Both the position numbers and the translations under genes were made by a program. Shown here piece by piece: positions 14,769 to 22,127 of a DNA stretch of 22,294 nucleotides. Source of the DNA: CAZAPZ01 sp964487285 (GTDB taxonomy: Bacteria; Campylobacterota_A; Desulfurellia; JAADFJ01). Under the pieces are notes generated by a model, which ran no database searches, was not told the origin of the DNA, and saw only the letters and a list, made by a program, of their open reading frames with translations. Numbering within the stretch: the stretch's first letter is position 1; each line of letters starts with the position of its first letter. The stretch is taken from the NCBI GenBank assembly GCA_964487285.1, contig CAZAPZ010000016.1, positions 1-22,294 on the forward strand. Reading direction: 5' to 3'.

Positions 14769-15147
14769 TAGATTAGGCATGTTTATTTTGATGACCTCAA
14801 TTTTATTTCCAATGCAGGGTTTCGCGGCAGTTCAATCCCCTTTGAATGCAGGCACTCTTATGAATGTTTTTGGAGCTCTCCTTATAGTTTTAGCTTTAAT
14901 AATATTGATTTATTTAATTACTAGAGGAAGATTTAAGGCGAAGAAACCTGCTCCTTTTCAAATAAGCGTAGTCAGCAGAATTAATATTGATTCAAAGCAT
15001 CAGATAATATTGATTAAGGTGGATGAGAATTATCTTCTTGTAGGTACTGGAAATTTATCTCTAATCAAGGAGTTGGGCAGTGCCGAGGGCATTGATTTTA
15101 AGTCTGTTGTGGAAGGTCTTGGTGGGAAGAATAGTTCATCTATCTGA
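14746..15147 (+). CDS. fliO: Flagellar biosynthesis protein FliO
   Basis: Membrane protein that assists assembly of the FliP ring of the export gate. The 133 residues comprise a cleavable-looking hydrophobic N-terminus (about 10-28, ending FAA), a second hydrophobic helix at about 40-60 and a cytoplasmic domain with the FliO pattern VSRINIDSKHQIILIKVDENYLLVG (motif blocks SRINIDSKHQIILIKV and YLLVG). The start ATG is inside the fliN gene with AAGGGTG upstream. FliO is weakly conserved, so the position between fliN and fliP is part of the evidence. Its 3' end overlaps fliP by 26 nt. Confidence 0.88.
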   Translation: MLQIIKNNRLGMFILMTSILFPMQGFAAVQSPLNAGTLMNVFGALLIVLALIILIYLITRGRFKAKKPAPFQISVVSRINIDSKHQIILIKVDENYLLVGTGNLSLIKELGSAEGIDFKSVVEGLGGKNSSSI

Positions 15148-15886
15148 AATTCTCTTTTATAGTTTCATCATATTTTTCTTAGTATCAAATGCGGCAGCGG
15201 CTGCGACCATACCGATTCCCGAGATTTCTATTAAACTTGCTGCTTCAGCCAATCCTACGGAAATTTCAAATGCAATTCAAATACTTCTTCTTATAACCGT
15301 TCTTGCGCTTGCTCCGTCATTTATAATTATGACTACATCATTTACGCGCATTATTATCGTTCTTGCGCTTCTCAGGCAGGCTCTTGGCACGCAGCAAATG
15401 CCGCCTAATCAAATATTAGTTGGTGTTGCTCTTTTTGTCACTCTATTTATTATGATGCCGGTGATAAAAAGCATTAACACTAACGCTTTTATTCCATATA
15501 CCGAACATAAAATAAATTTGACAGAAGGATTGAAAAGAGCAGCCGTTCCTCTGAAGAAATTTATGCTTAGGCAGACAAGAGAAAAGGATATAGCACTTTT
15601 TGTAAGGGCAGCCAAAATGAAGCGCCCGAACAATCCAGCATCTCTTCCTTTGGATATTATTGTTCCATCATTTATTATTAGCGAATTAAAAACAGGTTTT
15701 GAAATAGGATTTATAATATATTTGCCATTTCTAATAATAGACATTGTTGTTGCAAGTATCCTTATGTCTATGGGCATGCTTATGCTTCCCCCCGTTATGA
15801 TCTCTTTGCCGTTTAAACTGTTGTTGTTTGTGCTTGCCGACGGGTGGAATCTTATCATCGGATCTTTATTATATAGTTTTCATTAG
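15122..15886 (+). CDS. fliP: Flagellar type III export gate protein FliP
   Basis: Core ring protein of the flagellar export gate. It has a signal peptide (about residues 1-27, ending in an alanine run), then the family signature LAPSFIIMTTSFTRIIIV, the LRQALGTQQMPPNQILVG block, a periplasmic loop and the C-terminal helices with IIVPSFIISELKTGF and MGMLMLPP. I prefer the GTG at 15122 (254 aa): GGAAGG is 5 nt upstream and the resulting signal peptide is normal. A GTG at 15080 would add 14 residues ahead of the signal sequence. Overlaps fliO and is followed by fliQ after 10 nt. Confidence 0.94.
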   Translation: MGRIVHLSEILFYSFIIFFLVSNAAAAATIPIPEISIKLAASANPTEISNAIQILLLITVLALAPSFIIMTTSFTRIIIVLALLRQALGTQQMPPNQILVGVALFVTLFIMMPVIKSINTNAFIPYTEHKINLTEGLKRAAVPLKKFMLRQTREKDIALFVRAAKMKRPNNPASLPLDIIVPSFIISELKTGFEIGFIIYLPFLIIDIVVASILMSMGMLMLPPVMISLPFKLLLFVLADGWNLIIGSLLYSFH

Positions 15887-15896
15887 GGAGGAAAAT

Positions 15897-16166
15897 ATGG
15901 ATATTGCAACTGTTTCGGGAATAATGGCAGGAGCCACGAAAGTATCTCTGTATTTGGCGGGGCCTATTTTAATAGCTGGTTTGGTAGCAGGACTTGCAGT
16001 CAGCATATTTCAGGCAACAACTCAGATACAGGAGATGACGCTATCATTTATTCCGAAAATGATAGCCGTTATAATCGTATCTATTATACTTGCTCCTTGG
16101 ATGCTTAATCAAATAGTTAATTATACTATTCGTTTATACAAATCCATACCGGGTTTGATAGGTTAG
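15897..16166 (+). CDS. fliQ: Flagellar type III export gate protein FliQ
   Basis: Two-helix export-gate protein of 89 residues, the standard length. Helices lie at about 16-37 and 52-72. The family motif VSIFQATTQIQEMTLSFIPK follows the first helix, and a LAPWML stretch ends the second. The ATG has GGAGG just upstream. The first nine residues are identical to those of MotA in the same operon. Confidence 0.93.
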   Translation: MDIATVSGIMAGATKVSLYLAGPILIAGLVAGLAVSIFQATTQIQEMTLSFIPKMIAVIIVSIILAPWMLNQIVNYTIRLYKSIPGLIG

Positions 16167-16169
16167 TGT

Positions 16170-16955
16170 TTGGATATATTTCATGTAAATCTTACCCAAT
16201 TTTATCTATTTCTCGCTATCTTAATTCGTGTAGCCACGATAATTTCAGTAGCCCCTATTTTTGGAAGCCTGATCATACCGGCACGAATTAAAATTGCCTT
16301 TTCTCTAATCTTTTCAGTTGTTTTATTTATATCACTGGATGGTAAAATTGCACCTCCTGTCCTATCAAATATCGCGGATATTATAGTTTTTACTGCAAAG
16401 CAGTTAATTATTGCTGCATTTCTTGCATTTTTTATACATATAATATGGGCGGCTGTCCAGATGGCAGGAGAACTTCTCGGCAATTTGATGGGGCTTTCCC
16501 TTGCAAATGTTATTACGCAAAATAATATTCAGGTATCAATTCTTTCACAGCTCGAAGGAATTTTTGCAATCTTTATTTTCTTAATTATAAATGGTCATTA
16601 CTGGTTTATAGAAGCAATTTATAAGAGTTTTACTCTTATAGGGTGGGGCAATATCAACTTCAGCCATCAATTTGTGAAGGAATTCATCAATTTTGGCTCT
16701 CAACTTTTTGTAATTGCTGCAAAAATAGGTATGCCCGGAATAATTTCCATGCTGTTAGTCAGTACTTCTTTTGCTATTTTATCGCGTACTATGCCCCAGA
16801 TGAATATTTTGATTGTCGGTTTTCCTATAAAAATAGCTGTAGGACTTATGGTGCTCGGGGCAACATTTTCTTTTATCGGGTTTGCTCTGAACGGATATTA
16901 TGAAGGTTTTCATCAGCATATGATTCCCATCTTGAGACTTTTTGGCAATGGCTGA
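16170..16955 (+). CDS. fliR: Flagellar type III export gate protein FliR
   Basis: Integral export-gate protein of 261 residues with several hydrophobic helices. Family features include the ARIKIAFSLIFSVVLF segment, MAGELLGNLMGLSLANV, and a C-terminal MPQMNILIVGFPIKIAVGL block. The only start just after the fliQ stop is TTG at 16170, 3 nt downstream, with no strong ribosome-binding site; the next in-frame options would remove the first helix. The 3' end overlaps flhB by 8 nt. Confidence 0.93.
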   Translation: MDIFHVNLTQFYLFLAILIRVATIISVAPIFGSLIIPARIKIAFSLIFSVVLFISLDGKIAPPVLSNIADIIVFTAKQLIIAAFLAFFIHIIWAAVQMAGELLGNLMGLSLANVITQNNIQVSILSQLEGIFAIFIFLIINGHYWFIEAIYKSFTLIGWGNINFSHQFVKEFINFGSQLFVIAAKIGMPGIISMLLVSTSFAILSRTMPQMNILIVGFPIKIAVGLMVLGATFSFIGFALNGYYEGFHQHMIPILRLFGNG

Positions 16956-17988
16956 TGAGGAAAAGACTGAGCAAGCCACACCAAAAAAGTTAAGAGAGGC
17001 TAGGGAAAAGGGTCAGGTAGCCAAAAGTTCCGAACTTGCCGGAGCAATAGTGCTTTTGGGCGCAATCTTATTTTTTTATTTTAATTTTAATTCCATGGCC
17101 GATAATATAATGATTATGATGCGCCACTACTACAGTTTGAAACCTTTCGATCTCAATACTGCTAATACAATGGTTCTTTACAAGAATGTGATTGGCATTT
17201 TTATAAAACTTTTATTACCATTTATTTTGGTTCTTCTCGTTCTTTCTATATTGGCAAATGTAGCGCAGTTCGGGTTTATCTTCACAACAAAACCGCTTGA
17301 GTTTAAACTGGATAAACTGAATCCTGTAAATGGATTGAAAAATATATTTTCTATAAAATCTTTCGGAGAAATGATAAAATCTATTGTAAAAATAGTGATA
17401 GTGCTGCTGGTTGCTTATATGGTAATAAAAAAAGAAATCTTATCATCTCCGATGATGATTTCGAGCCCTATAAAATTTTCCTATATGTATTTATTATCTG
17501 CTGTATGGAAGCTATTTTTTTACCTTGTACTTCTTATACTCCTGCTTTCAATTATAGATTTCTTTTTTCAACGTTATGTATATATGAAGAATCAGAGGAT
17601 GAGCAAGTTTGAGATTAAGCAGGAGATGAAGCAGATGGAAGGGGATCCTCTAATTAAAGCGCGTGTTAGAAGGCTTCAGCGAGAAATGGCAAAAAGGCGG
17701 ATGATGGAAGCTGTTAAAACTGCCACAGTTGTCATTACAAATCCTACTCATTTTGCAATAGCAATTAAATATGAGGCATCCAAGAGCAATGCTCCTGTTG
17801 TAATCGCAAAAGGTGTTGATTCCGTTGCTTTAAAAATAAAGGCTATTGCAGTAGAGAACAATGTTCCTATCGTTGAGAATAAAGCGTTAGTTCATGCCAT
17901 GTATCGATTTTGCAGCATAGAAAAGGAGATACCGGAGAAATTTTATAAAGCCATTGCTGAGGTAATTGCTTATATCTGGGGTAAATAG
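16948..17988 (+). CDS. flhB: Flagellar type III export switch protein FlhB
   Basis: Substrate-specificity switch of flagellar export. The N-terminal cytoplasmic motif EKTEQATPKKLREAREKGQV is followed by four membrane helices, a charged linker (KFEIKQEMKQMEGDP) and the autocleavage motif NPTH at residues 265-268, where cleavage occurs between Asn and Pro. The family's NPTHFAIAIKYE context is intact. ATG 16948 (346 aa) removes two residues from an in-frame TTG and matches the family start. Last gene of the operon. flhA, which often follows flhB, is absent, and the stop codon directly abuts the stop of the convergent gene. Confidence 0.95.
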   Translation: MADEEKTEQATPKKLREAREKGQVAKSSELAGAIVLLGAILFFYFNFNSMADNIMIMMRHYYSLKPFDLNTANTMVLYKNVIGIFIKLLLPFILVLLVLSILANVAQFGFIFTTKPLEFKLDKLNPVNGLKNIFSIKSFGEMIKSIVKIVIVLLVAYMVIKKEILSSPMMISSPIKFSYMYLLSAVWKLFFYLVLLILLLSIIDFFFQRYVYMKNQRMSKFEIKQEMKQMEGDPLIKARVRRLQREMAKRRMMEAVKTATVVITNPTHFAIAIKYEASKSNAPVVIAKGVDSVALKIKAIAVENNVPIVENKALVHAMYRFCSIEKEIPEKFYKAIAEVIAYIWGK

Positions 17989-18774
17989 CTATATATCGGT
18001 AAGCGGCATCGATACGGTGTCGCCGATTGATACCTGTGTTTGTTTTGCAGCCGATTCCTTGTACGATGCAAGCTCAAGGTAACCTGATGAATTTATTATA
18101 TTTGCAATATAAACACCGGAATTTTTAAGATTGCGATAATTTTGTATCCATTCGGCAACACTAACATTACCCCATTTTACACTGTGTCGTCTGTTTTTAA
18201 TAGATTCTTCTTGTATGTTACTTATAATATTTCCAAAATCATCTATATGCATAATTTCACCGATTACAGAAAACTTATTAAACCGCGGTTTTAAATCTAT
18301 AAATTTAGGTTTATTCGTATAGCTTTTCCCGATCTGTTCAATATTATCACCGCAAAGCAGTTTTGAGGCCGCTTCTGCGTATAGATCTCTTTCGGCAAAA
18401 GCATTACCGTGATTTTTAATAGTAACTATTCTATCTGCATTTAATATCACAGGGCTTAATATGCCGTTATCGGGTGCAATAAATATCATACCTTCTGATT
18501 TCAGCGCTATAATATCTCTTTTACTTCTGACATCTGGATCAACGATTGCAATAAAGATAGTGCCTTCAGGAAACCATTGGTAGTTTAGTTTTAATATAAA
18601 AGCAGCTTCTTTTATCTGAAAATTTGTAACGCTGTTTGTTATATCGATGAACTGTACCGGCATTCTACATAATTTTAGCACGGTTGCCTTTATTTGGGAT
18701 AGATATCCTGACCCGCCTCCGAAATCAGTTAATAGTGCAACTACATTGTTTGTGCAATGATTATTTATCACCAC
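17989..18774 (-). CDS. DUF62 / SAM hydroxide adenosyltransferase-like protein, divergent catalytic motif
   Basis: Member of the DUF62 family, related to SAM-dependent chlorinases and fluorinases. Its studied members hydrolyse S-adenosylmethionine to adenosine and methionine. Visible family blocks: LLTDFGGGSGYL (Asp17), FIDITNSV, FPEGTIFIAIVDP (Asp79), Arg86, APDNGIL and DDFGNIISNI. From memory, the family's Asp-Arg-His triad sits in VDPGVG..RR and TFHGRD. Asp79 and Arg86 keep the 7-residue spacing, but PGVG is PDVR and TFHGRD is AFAERD, so the His position is Ala127. The GTG start shares its G with the rodZ stop (TAGTG), so the two are coupled. The hydrolytic activity is therefore uncertain. 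Confidence 0.85.
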   Translation of the reverse strand: MVINNHCTNNVVALLTDFGGGSGYLSQIKATVLKLCRMPVQFIDITNSVTNFQIKEAAFILKLNYQWFPEGTIFIAIVDPDVRSKRDIIALKSEGMIFIAPDNGILSPVILNADRIVTIKNHGNAFAERDLYAEAASKLLCGDNIEQIGKSYTNKPKFIDLKPRFNKFSVIGEIMHIDDFGNIISNIQEESIKNRRHSVKWGNVSVAEWIQNYRNLKNSGVYIANIINSSGYLELASYKESAAKQTQVSIGDTVSMPLTDI

Positions 18775-19577
18775 TATTTGCCGTTGTCATTCATCGTAGT
18801 AGAAGAGTTTTTTGAAGATCGAAATATCATGTCTTGCCATTCGGATGCCGATAATAAGCTGCAGCCGGATTTGAGACATTTTAAATGTATGACCTGTTGC
18901 GGTATTCTTATCTTGCTGTTGTTAAAAAAAATCTGTGTTCCTTTTGAATTGCCTACAGTCACTATCAGGTTGTTTTTTGCTTTAAGTGCAATTGTTTTGT
19001 GGGGATTAATGAAACCTGTTTTTGACTTATTGTTATCGGCTTTATAAAAAATCCAGCTTTTTTCTTTTGCCGTTTTTATTTTTAGCGTAAATAGCATCGG
19101 AACTTTTTTCTGTTTTTCCTTTATCGGCTTTACGATTATTTTTTTTAATTTTTGTATGGCAAGCCGCCTTGTAGATAATTTATTTGTTTGGATGGAATTG
19201 GTAATGGTAAAAAATAGATATACTGCTATTATTATACACAATACTATAATAGCGTATATTGCATTTTTTATTCTCTTTTTTGTTGTTGCAGCCTTTTTTA
19301 TATATGCTTCTTTCCGAGCTTCCTCCTCTCTTAAAAATAACGACTTAAGTTGTTTGACCCATTTTTCAGCGTCGCTATCGATGGTTTTCATGTAGTTTCT
19401 TAGAAAACCTTCTATGAGTACAGGTGCAATAAATTTATTTCTTTCGCCATTTTCCAATATATTCAGCATTTTTAGGCTTATTCTGGTTTTACCGCTGATA
19501 TCCGATATGGTTAACTTATTTTTTATTCGCTGCTCTCTTATCCTTTTTCCAAGCTCTTTAAAGCTATCTGCCTGCAT
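18774..19577 (-). CDS. rodZ: RodZ-family cytoskeletal/cell-shape protein
   Basis: Three-part RodZ architecture in 267 residues. An N-terminal helix-turn-helix of the HTH_25 type (about 8-65: LGKRIREQRIKNKLTISDIS, then FIAPVLIEGFLRNYMK) binds MreB in characterised RodZ. One membrane helix follows (about 103-125). After a basic linker comes a periplasmic DUF4115-like beta domain with KTAKEKSWIFYKAD and NNLIVTVGNSKGTQIFFNN. The ATG has AAGGA upstream and lies inside the end of the TPR lipoprotein gene (14-nt overlap). In gammaproteobacteria a TPR lipoprotein gene (pilF/pilW) also precedes rodZ, so the pairing may be old. Confidence 0.85.
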   Translation of the reverse strand: MQADSFKELGKRIREQRIKNKLTISDISGKTRISLKMLNILENGERNKFIAPVLIEGFLRNYMKTIDSDAEKWVKQLKSLFLREEEARKEAYIKKAATTKKRIKNAIYAIIVLCIIIAVYLFFTITNSIQTNKLSTRRLAIQKLKKIIVKPIKEKQKKVPMLFTLKIKTAKEKSWIFYKADNNKSKTGFINPHKTIALKAKNNLIVTVGNSKGTQIFFNNSKIRIPQQVIHLKCLKSGCSLLSASEWQDMIFRSSKNSSTTMNDNGK

Positions 19578-20334
19578 TTATAATCCTTATATAAATCAGT
19601 ACCTTTTTTTTCATTTCGCTATTTCCATCTTTTACCAAACCATTTAAGATTGATATGGATTTTTGATATTCTTTAAGGTGTAAAAAGCTTTTAGCCATGA
19701 GGAACGATTCTTCATGATTTAGCGGGTATTTATGCTTGATATTGTTTAATACTTCAGTTGTTTTAGCGAATTTGCCTATTTCATAGTAATCGGAAGCGAG
19801 ATGATAAAGCCAGCTTCTATTAAAGCCCTTGCTTAAAGCTATTGCTCTTCTAAGATCTTTTATCGCTTCATTGTATTTATATAGGTGCTCGTAAGTTAAG
19901 GCTCTGTTATAGAAGCTATTTATAGGATATTTATAATTTGAATGTGAAATTACATAGTCAAACTGTTCTAATGCTTTATTCCATTTTTGTTTTTTTCCAT
20001 ACCATATTCCGAGTGCGTTACGTGCATTGGCATTATTTTGGTCAATTTTTATTGACTTTGTGAGCCATTTATACGCTATGTTCATCTTGCTTTCTATCAT
20101 GTAGCTTATTCCGAGAAGGTAAAATGTTTCAGCGTTTTCAGGTTCGAGTTTGTTGGCTTTGTCAAGATATGATATTGATTTGGGAACATCTCTGTAATCT
20201 TTATATAATATTATATTCGATGCCATATGCCTATATATGGATGCTTTTTTTATATTTATGCCGGATTGAACGGGAACCTTCGCACAACCTGCAACTAATA
20301 GAGAGCAAACGAGAATAAAAGCAAATTTTTTCAT
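19564..20334 (-). CDS. TPR-repeat lipoprotein (PilF/PilW-like position)
   Basis: Exported lipoprotein with tetratricopeptide repeats, 256 residues. The signal peptide carries the lipobox LVAGC, Cys17 being the predicted lipidated residue. The rest is built of about six TPR units, for example AETFYLLGISYMIESKMNIA, ANARNALGIWYGKKQKWNKA and a last LHLKEYQKSISILNGLV. TPR lipoproteins upstream of rodZ include the type IV pilus pilotin PilF/PilW, but no pilus gene is visible here, so the role is a scaffold of unknown partner. The ATG at 20334 is set by the signal peptide. It has no ribosome-binding site and lies about 6 nt after a good -10 box. Confidence 0.85.
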   Translation of the reverse strand: MKKFAFILVCSLLVAGCAKVPVQSGINIKKASIYRHMASNIILYKDYRDVPKSISYLDKANKLEPENAETFYLLGISYMIESKMNIAYKWLTKSIKIDQNNANARNALGIWYGKKQKWNKALEQFDYVISHSNYKYPINSFYNRALTYEHLYKYNEAIKDLRRAIALSKGFNRSWLYHLASDYYEIGKFAKTTEVLNNIKHKYPLNHEESFLMAKSFLHLKEYQKSISILNGLVKDGNSEMKKKVLIYIRIINAGR

Positions 20335-20340
20335 CTTTTT

Positions 20341-20369
20341 ATTATAATATACAGCGCAAATTTATGCAA
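20341..20369 (-). promoter_or_regulatory. sigma70-type promoter of the TPR lipoprotein-rodZ-DUF62 operon
   Basis: Minus strand: -35 TTGCAT at 20369-20364 and perfect -10 TATAAT at 20346-20341, 17-nt spacer. The predicted start falls on or within a base of the lipoprotein ATG at 20334. Confidence 0.6.
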
Positions 20370-20415
20370 GGTTTTTCACGATTGTAGAATTTAAATAGAA
20401 GATATCTTTTATCTT

Positions 20416-20437
20416 TACTTAAAACCACCTTTAAGTA
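20416..20437. repeat. Perfect 8-bp inverted repeat in the divergent intergenic region
   Basis: TACTTAAA (20416-20423) and TTTAAGTA (20430-20437) flank a 6-nt centre ACCACC. It lies upstream of the lipoprotein promoter in the 287-nt gap between divergent operons, a plausible position for a dimeric regulator site. Apart from this and the two promoters, the gap is very AT-rich and I see no gene in it. Confidence 0.5.
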
Positions 20438-20566
20438 GTCTAAAATCCATTATTTCGCTTATTTTACTTTAAAATATAAAACAATATATCAGCATATATA
20501 ACCATTTGAAAGATAATAAATCTATTTATATAAATATAATGGTAGTTCTGATATACAAGAATAATA

Positions 20567-20595
20567 TTGACAAAATACAATTATTACTCTAATTT
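20567..20595 (+). promoter_or_regulatory. sigma70-type promoter of the glutamate synthase-like gene
   Basis: Perfect -35 TTGACA at 20567-20572 and -10 TAATTT at 20590-20595, 17-nt spacer. Inverted copies ACAAAAT (20570-20576) and ATTTTGT (20592-20598) overlap the two boxes, which might be an operator, although AT-rich sequence makes such pairs common. Confidence 0.65.
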
Positions 20596-20621
20596 TGTAA
20601 TATTCTGTTTTAGGAGGATAT

Positions 20622-22124
20622 ATGCAATGGTTTAAAGAAGTTCATCATTATCTGCCTCCAGATTTTATTTTGGAGAGAGATGATAATTTATGTATACGTT
20701 GTCTTGCGTGCGTGACGCAATGCTCGTTTGATGCTAATTTTTTTGATAAAAAGCGAAATTTTATTTATACACTTCAGAAAAGTTGCGTTGGATGCAATAG
20801 ATGCGTGGCTTATTGTCCAACGGAGGCGATAGTTGTGCGCAACAGGCCGAATCCTTATAGAGAGCATCCTAACTGGAGTTTTAATACTATAAGCGGTATT
20901 AAAAGACGCGCCTATTATGGAGGTGCTCCTATAAAAAGTATGGGCACCGATCATAAATCTATTATTTATTGGGATCACTTGCTGCTGAACGCGAGTCAGG
21001 TAACAAACCCTTCCATCGACCCGCTTCGTGAACCGATGGAATTAAGAACGTATATCGGTAAGAAACCGGATGTATTCAAAAAAAATGGCAAAATGCCGCC
21101 AAGTATTAAACTTGATACTCCTATTATGGTAGGAGCTATGAGTTATGGTGCGGTGAGCTTGAATGTGGTTGAATCTATAGGGAGGGCGGTTACGGAAGCA
21201 GGGACATTTTTTAACTGCGGTGAAGGCGGGTTAAACAAAGATCACTACAAATTTGCCAATAATGTTATTGTTCAAGTGGCTTCAGGCAGATTTGGTGTTC
21301 ATAAAGAATATCTTGACACCGGTTCTGCTATAGAGATAAAAATAGGACAAGGTGCTAAACCCGGTATAGGCGGACATTTGCCCGGAGAAAAAGTGAGTGA
21401 AAAAATTTCTCAAACTAGAATGATACCGACCGGAACCGATGCCCTGTCGCCGGCACCGCATCATGATATATATTCGATAGAAGACTTAAGGCAACTAATT
21501 TTTTCGTTAAAGGAGGCAACGCGTTATACAAAACCTATTATCGTTAAAATTGCTGCTGTTCACAACGTTGCGGCAATTGCATCAGGCATTGCCCGTTCGG
21601 GAGCTGACGCTGTAGCAATTGACGGATATAAAGGTGGAACGGGCGCTGCACCTCAAATCATAAGAGATAATGTAGGTATACCGGTTGAACTGGCATTGGC
21701 GGCTGTGGATTCAAGACTTCGTGAAGAAGGTATAAGAAACAATATTTCAATTATAATATCAGGGGGAATAAGAAATGCCGCTGATATTGCAAAGGCTATA
21801 GCACTTGGTGCTGATGCGGTTTATATTGGAACTGCTGCTCTTATGACTTTAGGCTGCACTTTATGTCAGCAGTGTCATACGGGAAAATGCGCTTGGGGAA
21901 TCACAACTCAAGATTCGTTCTTATCTAAACGTGTAAATCCGGATATTATGGCTACCCATCTTTATAATCTTTTTAATGTCTGGTCTCTTGAGCTCAAGGA
22001 GATGATGGGTGCAATGGGCGTAAACAGTATTGAGAGTCTCAGAGGCAACAGACTGCATCTAAGAGGCGTTGGACTTTCTGACCGAGATCTTGATATTCTC
22101 GGTGTTTTACCGACGGGAGAGTAG
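20622..22124 (+). CDS. Archaeal-type glutamate synthase FMN/Fe-S subunit (GltS central domain with ferredoxin module)
   Basis: FMN-binding (beta/alpha)8 domain of glutamate synthase with an N-terminal ferredoxin module, 500 residues. Two 4Fe-4S sites are at Cys24/27/30/34 and Cys55/58/61/65. The synthase domain shows VGAMSYGAVS, CGEGGLN, IKIGQGAKPGIGGHLPG, SPAPHHDIYSIEDL, IDGYKGGTGAAP and the FMN-phosphate loop GGIRNAADIAKAIALGADAV. The 3Fe-4S cysteines are Cys412, Cys418 and Cys423, with the CX5CX4C spacing of classic GltS. The glutaminase and GXGXG domains of full GltB are absent and would be separate genes, the known archaeal/anaerobe arrangement. Start ATG has AGGAGG at 6-nt spacing. The next gene encodes another Fe-S protein 3 nt later. 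Confidence 0.92.
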   Translation: MQWFKEVHHYLPPDFILERDDNLCIRCLACVTQCSFDANFFDKKRNFIYTLQKSCVGCNRCVAYCPTEAIVVRNRPNPYREHPNWSFNTISGIKRRAYYGGAPIKSMGTDHKSIIYWDHLLLNASQVTNPSIDPLREPMELRTYIGKKPDVFKKNGKMPPSIKLDTPIMVGAMSYGAVSLNVVESIGRAVTEAGTFFNCGEGGLNKDHYKFANNVIVQVASGRFGVHKEYLDTGSAIEIKIGQGAKPGIGGHLPGEKVSEKISQTRMIPTGTDALSPAPHHDIYSIEDLRQLIFSLKEATRYTKPIIVKIAAVHNVAAIASGIARSGADAVAIDGYKGGTGAAPQIIRDNVGIPVELALAAVDSRLREEGIRNNISIIISGGIRNAADIAKAIALGADAVYIGTAALMTLGCTLCQQCHTGKCAWGITTQDSFLSKRVNPDIMATHLYNLFNVWSLELKEMMGAMGVNSIESLRGNRLHLRGVGLSDRDLDILGVLPTGE

Positions 22125-22127
22125 AGA

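Noticed and set aside
18757..19047. Plus-strand open frame opposite rodZ
   Set aside because: Hydrophobic-looking translation arises from the complement of the rodZ coding strand; no ribosome-binding site and no independent evidence.
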